Position numbers and translations under genes: made by a program. The notes under the pieces were generated by a model. The model did no database searches, had not been told where the DNA came from, and saw only the letters and a list, made by a program, of their open reading frames with translations. Below are positions 27,225-35,736 of a stretch of 64,000 nt of DNA, one piece after another. How positions within the stretch are numbered: position 1 is the stretch's first letter; each line of letters opens with the position of its first letter. This DNA comes from Suilimivivens aceti (GTDB taxonomy: Bacteria; Bacillota; Clostridia; Lachnospirales; Lachnospiraceae), in contig NZ_JAOQKJ010000004.1 in NCBI RefSeq assembly GCF_025567405.1, positions 62,001-126,000 on the forward strand. The letters run 5' to 3'.

Positions 27225-27677
27225 TTATTCTTCCAGTACACTGCGGATCTTTCCCATAGCGGTCTCCGTTTCCTCTGTTGTTCTGACTGCTATCATGATC
27301 GTATCATCCCCGGCAATAGATCCGACAATCTCCTTCAGCTTCATGGCATCGATTGCCGCTGCCACTGCCATGGCCATACCGGATACTGTCTTCACTACAA
27401 GTATATTCTGTGCCATATCCATGGAAACAAACCCGTCCTTTAATACACGGATATATTTATCGCTCAGATAATGATCATTGTGTGGCAGTATCGTATATCT
27501 CTGTCTTCCATCCCCACCGGAGATCTTGGAAAGCTTCAGCTCTCTGATATCTCTTGATACCGTAGCCTGAGTCACATGATAGCCGGCTTCCTTCAGACGA
27601 TTTGCCAGCTCCTCCTGGGTTTCAATCTCATATTGCTCTACCAGTTCTTTAATTTTTTCATGTCTGCTTTTTTTCAT
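27225..27677 (-). CDS. argR: Arginine repressor ArgR/AhrC
   Basis: A 150-residue hexameric regulator that binds ARG boxes when arginine is bound. N-terminal winged helix with QATVSRDIRELKL (Ser41-Arg42 of the recognition helix) and C-terminal arginine-binding core with GSIAGDDTIMI (Asp123-Asp124). It starts 4 nt after the nadK stop. No arginine biosynthesis genes are in the window. Confidence 0.97.
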   Translation of the reverse strand: MKKSRHEKIKELVEQYEIETQEELANRLKEAGYHVTQATVSRDIRELKLSKISGGDGRQRYTILPHNDHYLSDKYIRVLKDGFVSMDMAQNILVVKTVSGMAMAVAAAIDAMKLKEIVGSIAGDDTIMIAVRTTEETETAMGKIRSVLEE

Positions 27678-27681
27678 TTTT

Positions 27682-28539
27682 CTATCCCATCTTGTTATGA
27701 AGGCTTTCCAGAAAGCTGACCCTGCTCAGCTTGATGATCCCTGTCGTCCTGCTGGAGCGTCTGATCACGATCCTGTCTCCTGTACGGAGCGTCACTCTGT
27801 GATTTCCATCAAAGCTTGCCTCGACCTCCTGAACTGTCCCATCATGTCCTGTGTCTATACTGATAGTCACTTCATCCTCCGGTGAGAGCACAATACTGCT
27901 GTGCTGCATGGAATGTGGACAGATCGGTGAGATCACCATGAGCTGCGCCTTGGGATCCACCACGGGACCTCCTGCCGACAGATTATAACCGGTAGAGCCT
28001 GTAGGTGTTGCCACGATCATGCCATCTGCACTGTATCTGTGCAGGAACTGCCCGTTAACACTGATCGTAAATATAATGATCTGCAGGCTTCCCTTTCTGG
28101 TAATCACAATATCATTGAGTGCCTGCGTGGAATCCTCCGGCATATCCCTGTCCTCTTGAAATACATCCCCCGTCAGCATCATACGCTTCTCGATCTCATA
28201 ATCTCCTTCGATCAGACGAAGCAGAGCATGCTCAATATCCGTCTTATTGACTTCTGCCAAAAATCCCAGGGTACCCAGATTGATCCCAAGGAATGGCACT
28301 GTCAGATCCGCCAAATCCGCCGCTGCCTGCAGCATGGTTCCATCACCACCTAGAACAAGCACGCAGTCTATGTTCTCTGGCACCCCTGTGCTGTCTGTAT
28401 GCCCCTTTTCCTTCCTCTTCTGATTATCCTGTTGGATATAACAGTTCTTTCCTTTTTTCTGCAGAAAGTCCCGGATCTGATTTGTAACCTGATAATCCGG
28501 ATCCTTGGAGCGGTTCGTTATGATATAAAAATTTTCCAC
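27682..28539 (-). CDS. nadK: NAD kinase
   Basis: A 285-residue ATP/polyphosphate-NAD kinase making NADP. GGDGT (about 64-68) is the phosphate-binding motif, and TPTGSTGYNLSAGG (about 178-191) is the second conserved loop. I prefer the GTG at 28539 (MENFYIITNRSKD) because AGGAG is 9 nt upstream and it gives the usual N-terminus; an in-frame ATG at 28557 overlaps the end of tlyA. Cotranscribed with tlyA and argR. Confidence 0.96.
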   Translation of the reverse strand: MENFYIITNRSKDPDYQVTNQIRDFLQKKGKNCYIQQDNQKRKEKGHTDSTGVPENIDCVLVLGGDGTMLQAAADLADLTVPFLGINLGTLGFLAEVNKTDIEHALLRLIEGDYEIEKRMMLTGDVFQEDRDMPEDSTQALNDIVITRKGSLQIIIFTISVNGQFLHRYSADGMIVATPTGSTGYNLSAGGPVVDPKAQLMVISPICPHSMQHSSIVLSPEDEVTISIDTGHDGTVQEVEASFDGNHRVTLRTGDRIVIRRSSRTTGIIKLSRVSFLESLHNKMG

Positions 28540-28543
28540 GGCT

Positions 28544-29440
28544 CTATTCTCCTGCATTCAGCCCCTCATGTGCCAGCAGAACAGTCTCTGTGATCAGTTT
28601 GTTCATTGTTTCCTGATAAGAATAACCACTTTTCTTTTCTGTAATCTCTTTTAACATTTCTTCTGCTTCTGTCTCTGTCACAGCTTCTGTTCCCCTGATC
28701 CGCTCTTCATTCTTACGGATATAGACAAGATATTCAATATTTCCCTCCGGTCCCTTGATCGGTGAATAGTCAAGGCTGAGCACATCAAATCCGATCATAT
28801 AAACATAATCAATGATCTTGCGGATGACTTCCTCATGTACCGCTTTATCCCTGACAACACCCTTTTTCCCGATCTTATCCCGTCCAGCTTCAAACTGCGG
28901 CTTGATCAGGCATACCATTTCCCCTTCTTCTGAAAGGATCGCCCTTGCCGGCAGCAGGATCTTGGTCAGGGATATAAAAGAAACATCCACTGATGCAAAA
29001 TCCGGTGTATCCTCAATATCCTCTGGTTTCAGATAACGGAAATTCGTTTTTTCCATACAGACAACCCGCTCATCATTCCGAAGCTTCCAGTCAAGCTGCC
29101 CGTGTCCGACATCTACAGAATAAACCCTTTTTGCCCCATTCTGGAGCATACAGTCTGTAAATCCCCCAGTCGATGCACCAATATCCATGCATATTCTATC
29201 CTGCAGGGAAAATCCAAACTTTTTCACTGCCTTATCCAGCTTTAAGCCCCCTCTGCTGACAAAGGGCAGTGTATTGCCCCGGATCTCCAGTCTGATCTTT
29301 GAAAGCTCAAACGTAGTTCCGGCTTTGTCTTCCCGCTGTCCATCCACGAAAACATCTCCTGCCATGATAATGGCTTTTGCCTTTTCCCTGGAGGCAGCAT
29401 ATCCCTCCTGAACTAATATCACATCCAGTCGTTCTTTCAT
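28544..29440 (-). CDS. tlyA: TlyA family rRNA 2'-O-methyltransferase
   Basis: 298 residues: an N-terminal S4 RNA-binding domain (MKERLDVILVQEGYAASREK) and an FtsJ-type methyltransferase with SAM loop DIGASTGGFTDCML (about 86-99). TlyA proteins methylate 16S and/or 23S rRNA cytidines; older annotation calls them hemolysins. Called yqxC in Bacillus, in the same place after dxs. It ends just past the preferred nadK start. Confidence 0.95.
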   Translation of the reverse strand: MKERLDVILVQEGYAASREKAKAIIMAGDVFVDGQREDKAGTTFELSKIRLEIRGNTLPFVSRGGLKLDKAVKKFGFSLQDRICMDIGASTGGFTDCMLQNGAKRVYSVDVGHGQLDWKLRNDERVVCMEKTNFRYLKPEDIEDTPDFASVDVSFISLTKILLPARAILSEEGEMVCLIKPQFEAGRDKIGKKGVVRDKAVHEEVIRKIIDYVYMIGFDVLSLDYSPIKGPEGNIEYLVYIRKNEERIRGTEAVTETEAEEMLKEITEKKSGYSYQETMNKLITETVLLAHEGLNAGE

Positions 29441-29460
29441 CTATGATTCCCAGCTTCCTG

Positions 29461-31326
29461 TCATTCTCTTTCCTTTAATCTGGCAAGTATTGCACCAGCA
29501 ATACTTTCTGCATCAATACCAATCTCCTTTTTCAGGAGATCTACGTTGCCATGCTCTACATATTCATCCGGAATTGCAAAATTCAGCAGCTCCCCTTCAC
29601 CCGGAAGGGTATCAAAGTACTCTCTGACTCTTTCTCCGTAGCCGCCGCTCGCCACATTCTCCTCCATGGCAGCTGTGATACCATGATGCTTCTTGGCATA
29701 TTCTACAGCCTTTTCATCGATCGGTTTCACAAATCTGGCATTAATCAGACTGCATCCATAGCCGGCTTCCCGGATCAGCCTTCTGACCTCTTCTGCAGTC
29801 TTTACCATACTTCCTACTGCCAAAAGACAGACATCCTTCTCCAGATAAATGGCCTCTGCATGGAAGGATTCTATCGGTGCCCGGAATTCCTTTAATCCGG
29901 CATAAGCTTCCCCCCTCGGATAACGGATCGCCACCGGTGCATTCAGGCTTAACGCATATTTCATCATATCAGATAATTCCCATTTGTTTTTCGGTGCCAT
30001 GACATGCATATTGGGAATAGAAGACAGATAGGAAAGGTCAAAGATTCCCTGATGTGTTTCTCCATCACTTCCTACAATACCCGCTCTGTCAACAGCAAAC
30101 ACAACCGGCAGATTCTGGATGCAGACATCATGGATGATCTGATCGTATGCCCTCTGCAGGAAGGAAGAATAGATTGCCACTACTGGCTTCAAGCCGCCAA
30201 CAGCAAGCCCTGCTGCAAAGGTGACAGCATGTTCTTCTGCGATTCCCACATCGAAGAACCTGTCCGGATACATATTCCGGAACCGCCTTAAACCGGTTCC
30301 ATCCGGCATGGCCGCCGTGATCGCTACCACCTTTTCATTCCTTGCTCCCAGCTTACACATCACAGTTGAAAAAATATCGGTATAATTAGCTGTTGTTCTC
30401 GGATTTAAGGGAATTCCTGTTTCTGTATCAAATGGCTCCGCTCCATGGAATCTTGCCGGATGTCTCTCTGCCGGCTCAAAGCCTTTTCCCTTCTGTGTGA
30501 TCACATGTACAATAACTGTATTTCTCACACGCTTCGCTTCCTGGAACATACGAAGCATCGCGGGGATATTATGCCCATCCACCGGTCCAAGATAGGTAAT
30601 CCCCATGTCCTCAAAAAACATTCCAGGAACCACAAGCTGCTTAAAGCCACTCTTCGCTTTACGGATACCCTCAACGATCCGGTCACCCCTTGGTATATCC
30701 TTCAAAGTATTATACACACCCTCTTTGATATCCAGATAGGCATTCGCTGTACGGATATTATTCAGATACTTGGAAATGCCGCCTACATTTTCTGATATGG
30801 ACATATTGTTGTCATTTAAAACAATAATGAAATTGGTTTCCAGCTTTGCTGCATTGTTCAGCGCTTCATAGGCCATACCGCCTGTCAGGGAACCATCCCC
30901 GATCACAGATATGACACTGTTCTTCTGCCCCTGGATATCCCTTGCCTTGACAAGACCAAGTCCTGCAGAAATAGAGGTTGAACTGTGTCCGGTATCAAAG
31001 CTGTCGCAGTTGCTTTCCTTCCTCTTGGGGAATCCACTCATACCTCCGAACTTACGTAAATTGTCGAACTGATCCTTACGGCCTGTCAGAAGCTTATGAG
31101 TATAAGACTGATGCCCCACATCCCATATGATCTTGTCCTCCGGAAGCTGAAAAGAAAGATGCAGTGCCATTGTCAGCTCTACCGTACCAAGGTTTGAGCC
31201 CAGATGCCCTCCGGTTTTGGAAATATGTCCGATCAGGAACTGCCTGATCTCTTCCGCCAGTGCAGGATAATCTTCCGGATCGATTTTCTTAATATCATTT
31301 ACCGCATTGATTCGGTCAAGTAACAT
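29461..31326 (-). CDS. dxs: 1-deoxy-D-xylulose-5-phosphate synthase
   Basis: A 621-residue thiamine-diphosphate enzyme that condenses pyruvate and glyceraldehyde-3-phosphate, the entry to the MEP isoprenoid pathway. The TPP motif GDGSLTGGMAYEALNN starts at about 143; GHSS lies near 113; the catalytic Glu is in GIAEEHAVTFAAGLA (about 365). ATG 31326 has AAGG 7 nt upstream. Follows ispA by 28 nt; pairing of dxs and ispA is typical. Confidence 0.98.
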   Translation of the reverse strand: MLLDRINAVNDIKKIDPEDYPALAEEIRQFLIGHISKTGGHLGSNLGTVELTMALHLSFQLPEDKIIWDVGHQSYTHKLLTGRKDQFDNLRKFGGMSGFPKRKESNCDSFDTGHSSTSISAGLGLVKARDIQGQKNSVISVIGDGSLTGGMAYEALNNAAKLETNFIIVLNDNNMSISENVGGISKYLNNIRTANAYLDIKEGVYNTLKDIPRGDRIVEGIRKAKSGFKQLVVPGMFFEDMGITYLGPVDGHNIPAMLRMFQEAKRVRNTVIVHVITQKGKGFEPAERHPARFHGAEPFDTETGIPLNPRTTANYTDIFSTVMCKLGARNEKVVAITAAMPDGTGLRRFRNMYPDRFFDVGIAEEHAVTFAAGLAVGGLKPVVAIYSSFLQRAYDQIIHDVCIQNLPVVFAVDRAGIVGSDGETHQGIFDLSYLSSIPNMHVMAPKNKWELSDMMKYALSLNAPVAIRYPRGEAYAGLKEFRAPIESFHAEAIYLEKDVCLLAVGSMVKTAEEVRRLIREAGYGCSLINARFVKPIDEKAVEYAKKHHGITAAMEENVASGGYGERVREYFDTLPGEGELLNFAIPDEYVEHGNVDLLKKEIGIDAESIAGAILARLKERE

Positions 31327-31354
31327 ATAAACACCTTCTTTTCTTCTGTCCGGT

Positions 31355-32257
31355 CTATTTCTGCCGTGTGATCAGGGAATCTATCAGGCTGATCAGAAAC
31401 GGATTTTTCTCCTGAAAGGAACTAAGGATCTCTTCTGCTTCTCCAGAAAGCCGCTTTACATCTTCCTTTGATTTTTCGAGTCCATTTAATGATACATAGG
31501 TAAGCTTGTGATTTTTCTCATCACTGCCAATGGGTTTTCCAAGGATTTTTTCATTGCCTGTTACATCCAGGATATCATCCTGGATCTGGAATGCGATTCC
31601 AATATCATAAGCCGCTTTCTCAAGAGACCTGATCTCTGTATCTGATGCTCCTGCAAGAATACCACCGATCATAAGAGCTGCCTGGATCAATGCCGCTGTT
31701 TTCTTTTCATGGATAAACAGAAGCAGCTCCTCTGTAAGTGGAAGCTTTCCCTCTTCTGCTTCCAGATCCCCGTTCTGTCCTCCAATCATTCCATAAATAC
31801 CGGCCTTCTCTGCAAGGATCTGAAGTGCCCTGGCAACACGCTTCATTTCTTCCAGGTCATCAGCCTTGTCAAAAGCTTTGGCAGCTGTCTCATAGGCATA
31901 GTTCAGAAGTCCATCTCCTGCAAGTACTGCCATACCTTCTCCATATACGGTCCAGGTCGTCTTCCTTCCTCTCCGGTATTCATCATTATCCATAGCCGGC
32001 AGATCATCATGTACAAGAGAATAATTATGGATCATTTCAAGAGCTGCCATAAAAGGCTCGATCACTTCTCCCTGCCCTCCAAACAGAAGAAAGCTCTCCT
32101 TCATCAAAACCGGTCTGAGTCTTTTTCCCCCTGCCAGAACACTGTAGTTCATGGCCTCGATCACTTTTTTCTGATACCCTTCCTCTTCCGGAAGATATTT
32201 TTTTAGAATATCTTCTGCATCAGCAGCCTTCTGCTGCAGCTGTTCATTAAAATTCAT
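31355..32257 (-). CDS. ispA: Farnesyl/geranyl diphosphate synthase
   Basis: 300-residue trans-prenyltransferase supplying short-chain isoprenoid diphosphates. First aspartate-rich motif DDLPAMDND (about 84-92), second QDDILD (about 226-231), plus GGKRLRP. The ATG at 32257 (MNFNEQLQQ) has GGGGGT shortly upstream; an in-frame ATG at 32275 is possible. The first codons overlap the end of xseB by 11 nt. Confidence 0.96.
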   Translation of the reverse strand: MNFNEQLQQKAADAEDILKKYLPEEEGYQKKVIEAMNYSVLAGGKRLRPVLMKESFLLFGGQGEVIEPFMAALEMIHNYSLVHDDLPAMDNDEYRRGRKTTWTVYGEGMAVLAGDGLLNYAYETAAKAFDKADDLEEMKRVARALQILAEKAGIYGMIGGQNGDLEAEEGKLPLTEELLLFIHEKKTAALIQAALMIGGILAGASDTEIRSLEKAAYDIGIAFQIQDDILDVTGNEKILGKPIGSDEKNHKLTYVSLNGLEKSKEDVKRLSGEAEEILSSFQEKNPFLISLIDSLITRQK

Positions 32258-32459
32258 CTGTACCCCCATCTTCATTCAGCACCAGAACTTTCTTTTCTAC
32301 TTTATCAATAATTTCATTACACTTTTTGACGAGAAGCATACCTTTCTGATATTCCTGAAAAGACTGTTCCAGCGTAATATCATCCTTTTCCAGATTTTCA
32401 ATCGTTTCCTGTAACCTGGTAAAGGCCTCTTCCAGTGAGATCTCTTTCTCTTCCCCCAT
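32247..32459 (-). CDS. xseB: Exodeoxyribonuclease VII small subunit
   Basis: 70 residues, helical: SLEEAFTRLQETIENLEKDD and SFQEYQKGMLLVKKC are the family's antiparallel helices. It combines with XseA in an enzyme that degrades single-stranded DNA. AAAGGA precedes the ATG at 32459, 4 nt after the xseA stop. Confidence 0.96.
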   Translation of the reverse strand: MGEEKEISLEEAFTRLQETIENLEKDDITLEQSFQEYQKGMLLVKKCNEIIDKVEKKVLVLNEDGGTDEF

Positions 32460-32463
32460 TCGT

Positions 32464-33657
32464 TTATTCCTTTCCTGTTACAGAAGCATACAAACTTCCA
32501 TTTTTCACATAGATCTTCAGTTCATCTCCTGTATGGACACGTTCTACATCATTTACGCATCTGCCCTCTGCATCCTCCACATAGGAAAATCCCTGGTTCA
32601 GTTTATCCAGTGGTGACAGCCCCTTAAGCTGCTCAATATATAAAGCAAGCTGATGTCTGCTTTCCCCTGTTCTGCCATTCATCAGCGCCATAAGCTGTTC
32701 TTCTGTATGTAACAGCCACATTTTCTTTTCACGGATCCGGGAAATTGGAGAATTCATTTTCAGTCTGGCTTCCTGATTTTTAAGCTGCAGCCTGCAATAG
32801 GTAAGCTTCCGCTCCAGTGTACGGTTTAAGACCGTTTTCTGCCCGGAAAGCCGCTCCATAAATGCCTTCACATCATACACAGCAAGCTCCGCTGCCGCTG
32901 ATGGTGTAGGTGCCCGCAGATCCGATACATAATCAATGATCGTAGTATCTGTTTCGTGTCCCACCGCTGATATGACCGGGATCCCACAGTCAAAAACAGC
33001 TTCTGCTACTGATTCTTCATTAAAGCACCAGAGATCCTCTATAGAGCCACCGCCTCTTCCTACAATAATGACATCTACCTTCTGTTTCTCCAGTGCATGT
33101 ATTCCCCTGATAATGCTTTCTGCTGCACCGTCTCCCTGTACAATTGCCGGATAAAGGATTATCTGCACATAGGGATTTCTCCTGGTCGCGATATTGATAA
33201 TATCCCTGACTGCCGCACCCGTCGGTGCTGTGACAACACCAAGTGTCCTAATATAAGGAGGGATCGCCTTCTTATACTCGGCTGCAAACATCCCTCTTTC
33301 TTCCAGTTCCTTTTTCAGCTGTTCATATTTCTCATACAGGGCACCTGCACCGTCTCTGGTAATATTTTTGGCATACAGCTGATACTTTCCGTCTCTTTCA
33401 TAAACATCAACTGTTCCCTGTACAATGACCTGCATTCCTTCAGTAAGCCGAAACGCAAGACCGGAACGGTTTCCAGCAAACATCACGCAGGAAATCGTTC
33501 CTTTTCCATCTTTCAGCGTAAAATAAATATGTCCCGAGGAATGATATTTACAGTTACTTACCTCTCCCTTCACAAAAAGGGACTGCAATAAAAAATCCTG
33601 GGAAAACATATTTTTAATATATGAATTTACCTGTCCAACAGTGTAAACATTCTGCAT
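32464..33657 (-). CDS. xseA: Exodeoxyribonuclease VII large subunit
   Basis: 397 residues. An N-terminal OB-fold (YTVGQVNSYIKNMF, FVKGEVSN, GHIYFTLKD) is followed by the catalytic domain with GVVTAPTGAAVRDI, GRGGGSIEDLW and AVGHETDTTI. The ATG shares one base with the nusB stop (TAATG), so the genes are translationally coupled. The protein is slightly short at the C-terminal coiled coil but complete. Confidence 0.97.
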   Translation of the reverse strand: MQNVYTVGQVNSYIKNMFSQDFLLQSLFVKGEVSNCKYHSSGHIYFTLKDGKGTISCVMFAGNRSGLAFRLTEGMQVIVQGTVDVYERDGKYQLYAKNITRDGAGALYEKYEQLKKELEERGMFAAEYKKAIPPYIRTLGVVTAPTGAAVRDIINIATRRNPYVQIILYPAIVQGDGAAESIIRGIHALEKQKVDVIIVGRGGGSIEDLWCFNEESVAEAVFDCGIPVISAVGHETDTTIIDYVSDLRAPTPSAAAELAVYDVKAFMERLSGQKTVLNRTLERKLTYCRLQLKNQEARLKMNSPISRIREKKMWLLHTEEQLMALMNGRTGESRHQLALYIEQLKGLSPLDKLNQGFSYVEDAEGRCVNDVERVHTGDELKIYVKNGSLYASVTGKE

Positions 33658-34067
33658 TATTTATCTTCCTGAACAAATTTTGCCAGAACACCATTGACAA
33701 ATGCAGATGAAGAATCCTGTCCAAACTTCTTGGCAAGCTCTACAGCTTCATTAATTGCTACTCCTATAGGTATCTCTTCATCAAATAAGATTTCATAAAC
33801 AGCAAGACGCAGGACTGTCAGATCCACTTTACCCATTCTGCCTGTATCCCAGCCTTCCACCTTTTCATTCAATGCAGCATCGATTTCTGTCAGTTTCTCA
33901 AGAATCCTGTTCAGCTTGTCTGTAATATAAGCAGTATCTGCCACATCAGCCTGATTTTCCTCTTCTTCAAAGAAAAACTCTGTCTGCTCCGGCATTTCCT
34001 CTCTGTTATTAAACTCCACACGAAAAAGAAGCTTGAATATCTGCTCTCTCAGTTCTCTTCTGGTCAT
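33657..34067 (-). CDS. nusB: Transcription antitermination factor NusB
   Basis: 136 residues, all-helical; TRRELREQIFKLLFRVEF is the N-terminal family signature, with an acidic insert (FFFEEEENQ) and the C-terminal GVAINEAVELAKKFG and SSAFVNGVL. It binds boxA RNA with S10 in rRNA antitermination. ATG 34067 has AGGCAGGA 7 nt upstream. Confidence 0.96.
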   Translation of the reverse strand: MTRRELREQIFKLLFRVEFNNREEMPEQTEFFFEEEENQADVADTAYITDKLNRILEKLTEIDAALNEKVEGWDTGRMGKVDLTVLRLAVYEILFDEEIPIGVAINEAVELAKKFGQDSSSAFVNGVLAKFVQEDK

Positions 34068-34092
34068 TTGTTTATCCTGCCTGTATTCTTTC

Positions 34093-34467
34093 TCACATGC
34101 CAACGCCGGCAACTCTGATATTCACATCTGTTACATTCAGACCTGTCATACTCTCGATCGTAGATTTTACCTTGTCCTGCACCTTCTGGGAGATCGCCGG
34201 AATGCTGTATCCATATTTCACGATCAGGGTAATATCTGCCTTCACATTCTTGCCATTGACCTCTACCTTTACGCCCTTTGCAAGACTCTTAACTCCCATT
34301 TTACTTGCCAGCTCATTGCCGATATTTCCAGCCATGGAAACTACGCCTTCAACCTCAGTTGCAGCGATACTGCCAATAGCTGCTACTACATCATCAGCGA
34401 TCTTGACGGTTCCAAAACTATCATCATCCTGTAATACATAAGTGTTCTGTTCCATTGTCTTTTCCAT
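34093..34467 (-). CDS. Asp23/Gls24 family envelope stress protein
   Basis: A 124-residue DUF322/Asp23 protein: GTVKIADDVVAAIGSIAATE, then VEGVVSMAG and the C-terminal VNIRVAGV. Equivalent to yqhY in Bacillus, which also precedes nusB. It is first in the nusB-recN unit, behind the promoter at 34506-34534. Confidence 0.93.
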   Translation of the reverse strand: MEKTMEQNTYVLQDDDSFGTVKIADDVVAAIGSIAATEVEGVVSMAGNIGNELASKMGVKSLAKGVKVEVNGKNVKADITLIVKYGYSIPAISQKVQDKVKSTIESMTGLNVTDVNIRVAGVGM

Positions 34468-34505
34468 GATCCTGTTCCTTTCTTTATGTCAGTCATCTGA
34501 CTTTC

Positions 34506-34534
34506 ATCATACCAAAAAATACGTTTTTTGGAAA
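34506..34534 (-). promoter_or_regulatory. Extended -10 promoter for the asp23-nusB-recN operon with palindromic spacer
   Basis: Minus strand: TTTCCA (34534-34529), 17-nt spacer, TGG-TATGAT (-10 at 34511-34506). The spacer is almost wholly the perfect palindrome CCAAAAAA-CGTA-TTTTTTGG (34512-34531), which could also act as a weak terminator for the upstream lipoprotein gene. Confidence 0.55.
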
Positions 34535-34554
34535 GCCTAAATCCAATTTTCCTC

Positions 34555-35736
34555 TTACAGCCAGAAGCTCAGGCTCTGCTGCTCCCTGTTATCCGCATAG
34601 GATACTGTGCCCTCTGCACCATGCAGGTAGGAAAAGATCCCCTGTTCTTTGATCAGATACCGGATCATCTCCTCATAAACTGCCTCATCTGAACATTTCA
34701 GCGTCACATAAGTGCTTCCCGTATCATATGCCATCTGGAACAGTTCTTCCAGCTTCTGTTTGTCTACAGAAGTAAAATATCTGCCTTCCCTGACATAATA
34801 ATTATCCGTCATGTCATCACATACCGGCATGGACGCACCCGTATCAATAGAATGTGTCGCTGTCAGCTGAACTGTTGTTACACACAGATAATCATAATTG
34901 ATCGGCGGTATGCTCTCCTCACCCTCTGTGCTGCCCTCTACCATCTGATAGGAAGCATCCCCCCAGGTAGTATCTATATAATACCAGCTTCCATCCAGTC
35001 TTGCCAGATTCCAGGCATGTCCCTCTCCGGAAAGCACTCTTCCCATCACAAGCGTTGCATCTATTCCTGCCTGATTCAGCAGATACTGTGTTGCCTTGGC
35101 ATATCCCTGGCACACACTCCTTCCATACAAAAAAACAGAGCATATATTCTGATTATCCGGCGCCTCTGAATCGTATTCTGTAGAATTAATGATATACTCG
35201 TAAATATATTTGGTCTTTTCATAGTCGTCCATGTCAGGAGTGATGCCCGTAAGGCAGTTTACTGCATAATCCCGGATCAGCTTCTTCCGGCTTTCTGCTT
35301 CTTCCTCATCCATGGTATAGGTTCCGGAAAATGTGATCTTCTTTACCTCACTGCCAAGGGTATATCTGGTAAATGTATATCCCTCCACATAGAATATCTC
35401 CGGATGGTCGTTCAGCACATACTGGAATATCCTCTCTATGGTGTCTGTTTCAAGACAGGATAACGGAATATCCTTCTGAAAATGCTGCAGAATGTCCAAA
35501 ATCTCCACATATACAGTCTGATCCTCACTGTGAAGCTGATCAAAATAGAACTGGCCATTCTGCCTTTTTTTCAGGCTTTCCGCCACATCACTATTCATTT
35601 CACCGGTTCTTGGAATCTGTTCTTCCACGGCCGGAGTTTCCTTCGCCTGTTCCTGATCCATTCCCATTTCACCAGACGTACATCCGGTAAGCATCAAAGA
35701 AAGGATCAGGGCTGTCGAAAGCCATCTGTTTTTCAT
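34555..35736 (-). CDS. Transglutaminase-domain lipoprotein
   Basis: 393 residues. N-terminal signal with lipobox LMLTGC, then a transglutaminase-like cysteine-protease fold with Cys in RSVCQGYAKA, His in GEGHAWN and Asp in YIDTTWGD. Such secreted domains occur in cell-surface peptidases or crosslinking enzymes. The start codon directly follows the prfC stop (TAA-ATG), so the two are coupled, with no clear functional link. Confidence 0.88.
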   Translation of the reverse strand: MKNRWLSTALILSLMLTGCTSGEMGMDQEQAKETPAVEEQIPRTGEMNSDVAESLKKRQNGQFYFDQLHSEDQTVYVEILDILQHFQKDIPLSCLETDTIERIFQYVLNDHPEIFYVEGYTFTRYTLGSEVKKITFSGTYTMDEEEAESRKKLIRDYAVNCLTGITPDMDDYEKTKYIYEYIINSTEYDSEAPDNQNICSVFLYGRSVCQGYAKATQYLLNQAGIDATLVMGRVLSGEGHAWNLARLDGSWYYIDTTWGDASYQMVEGSTEGEESIPPINYDYLCVTTVQLTATHSIDTGASMPVCDDMTDNYYVREGRYFTSVDKQKLEELFQMAYDTGSTYVTLKCSDEAVYEEMIRYLIKEQGIFSYLHGAEGTVSYADNREQQSLSFWL

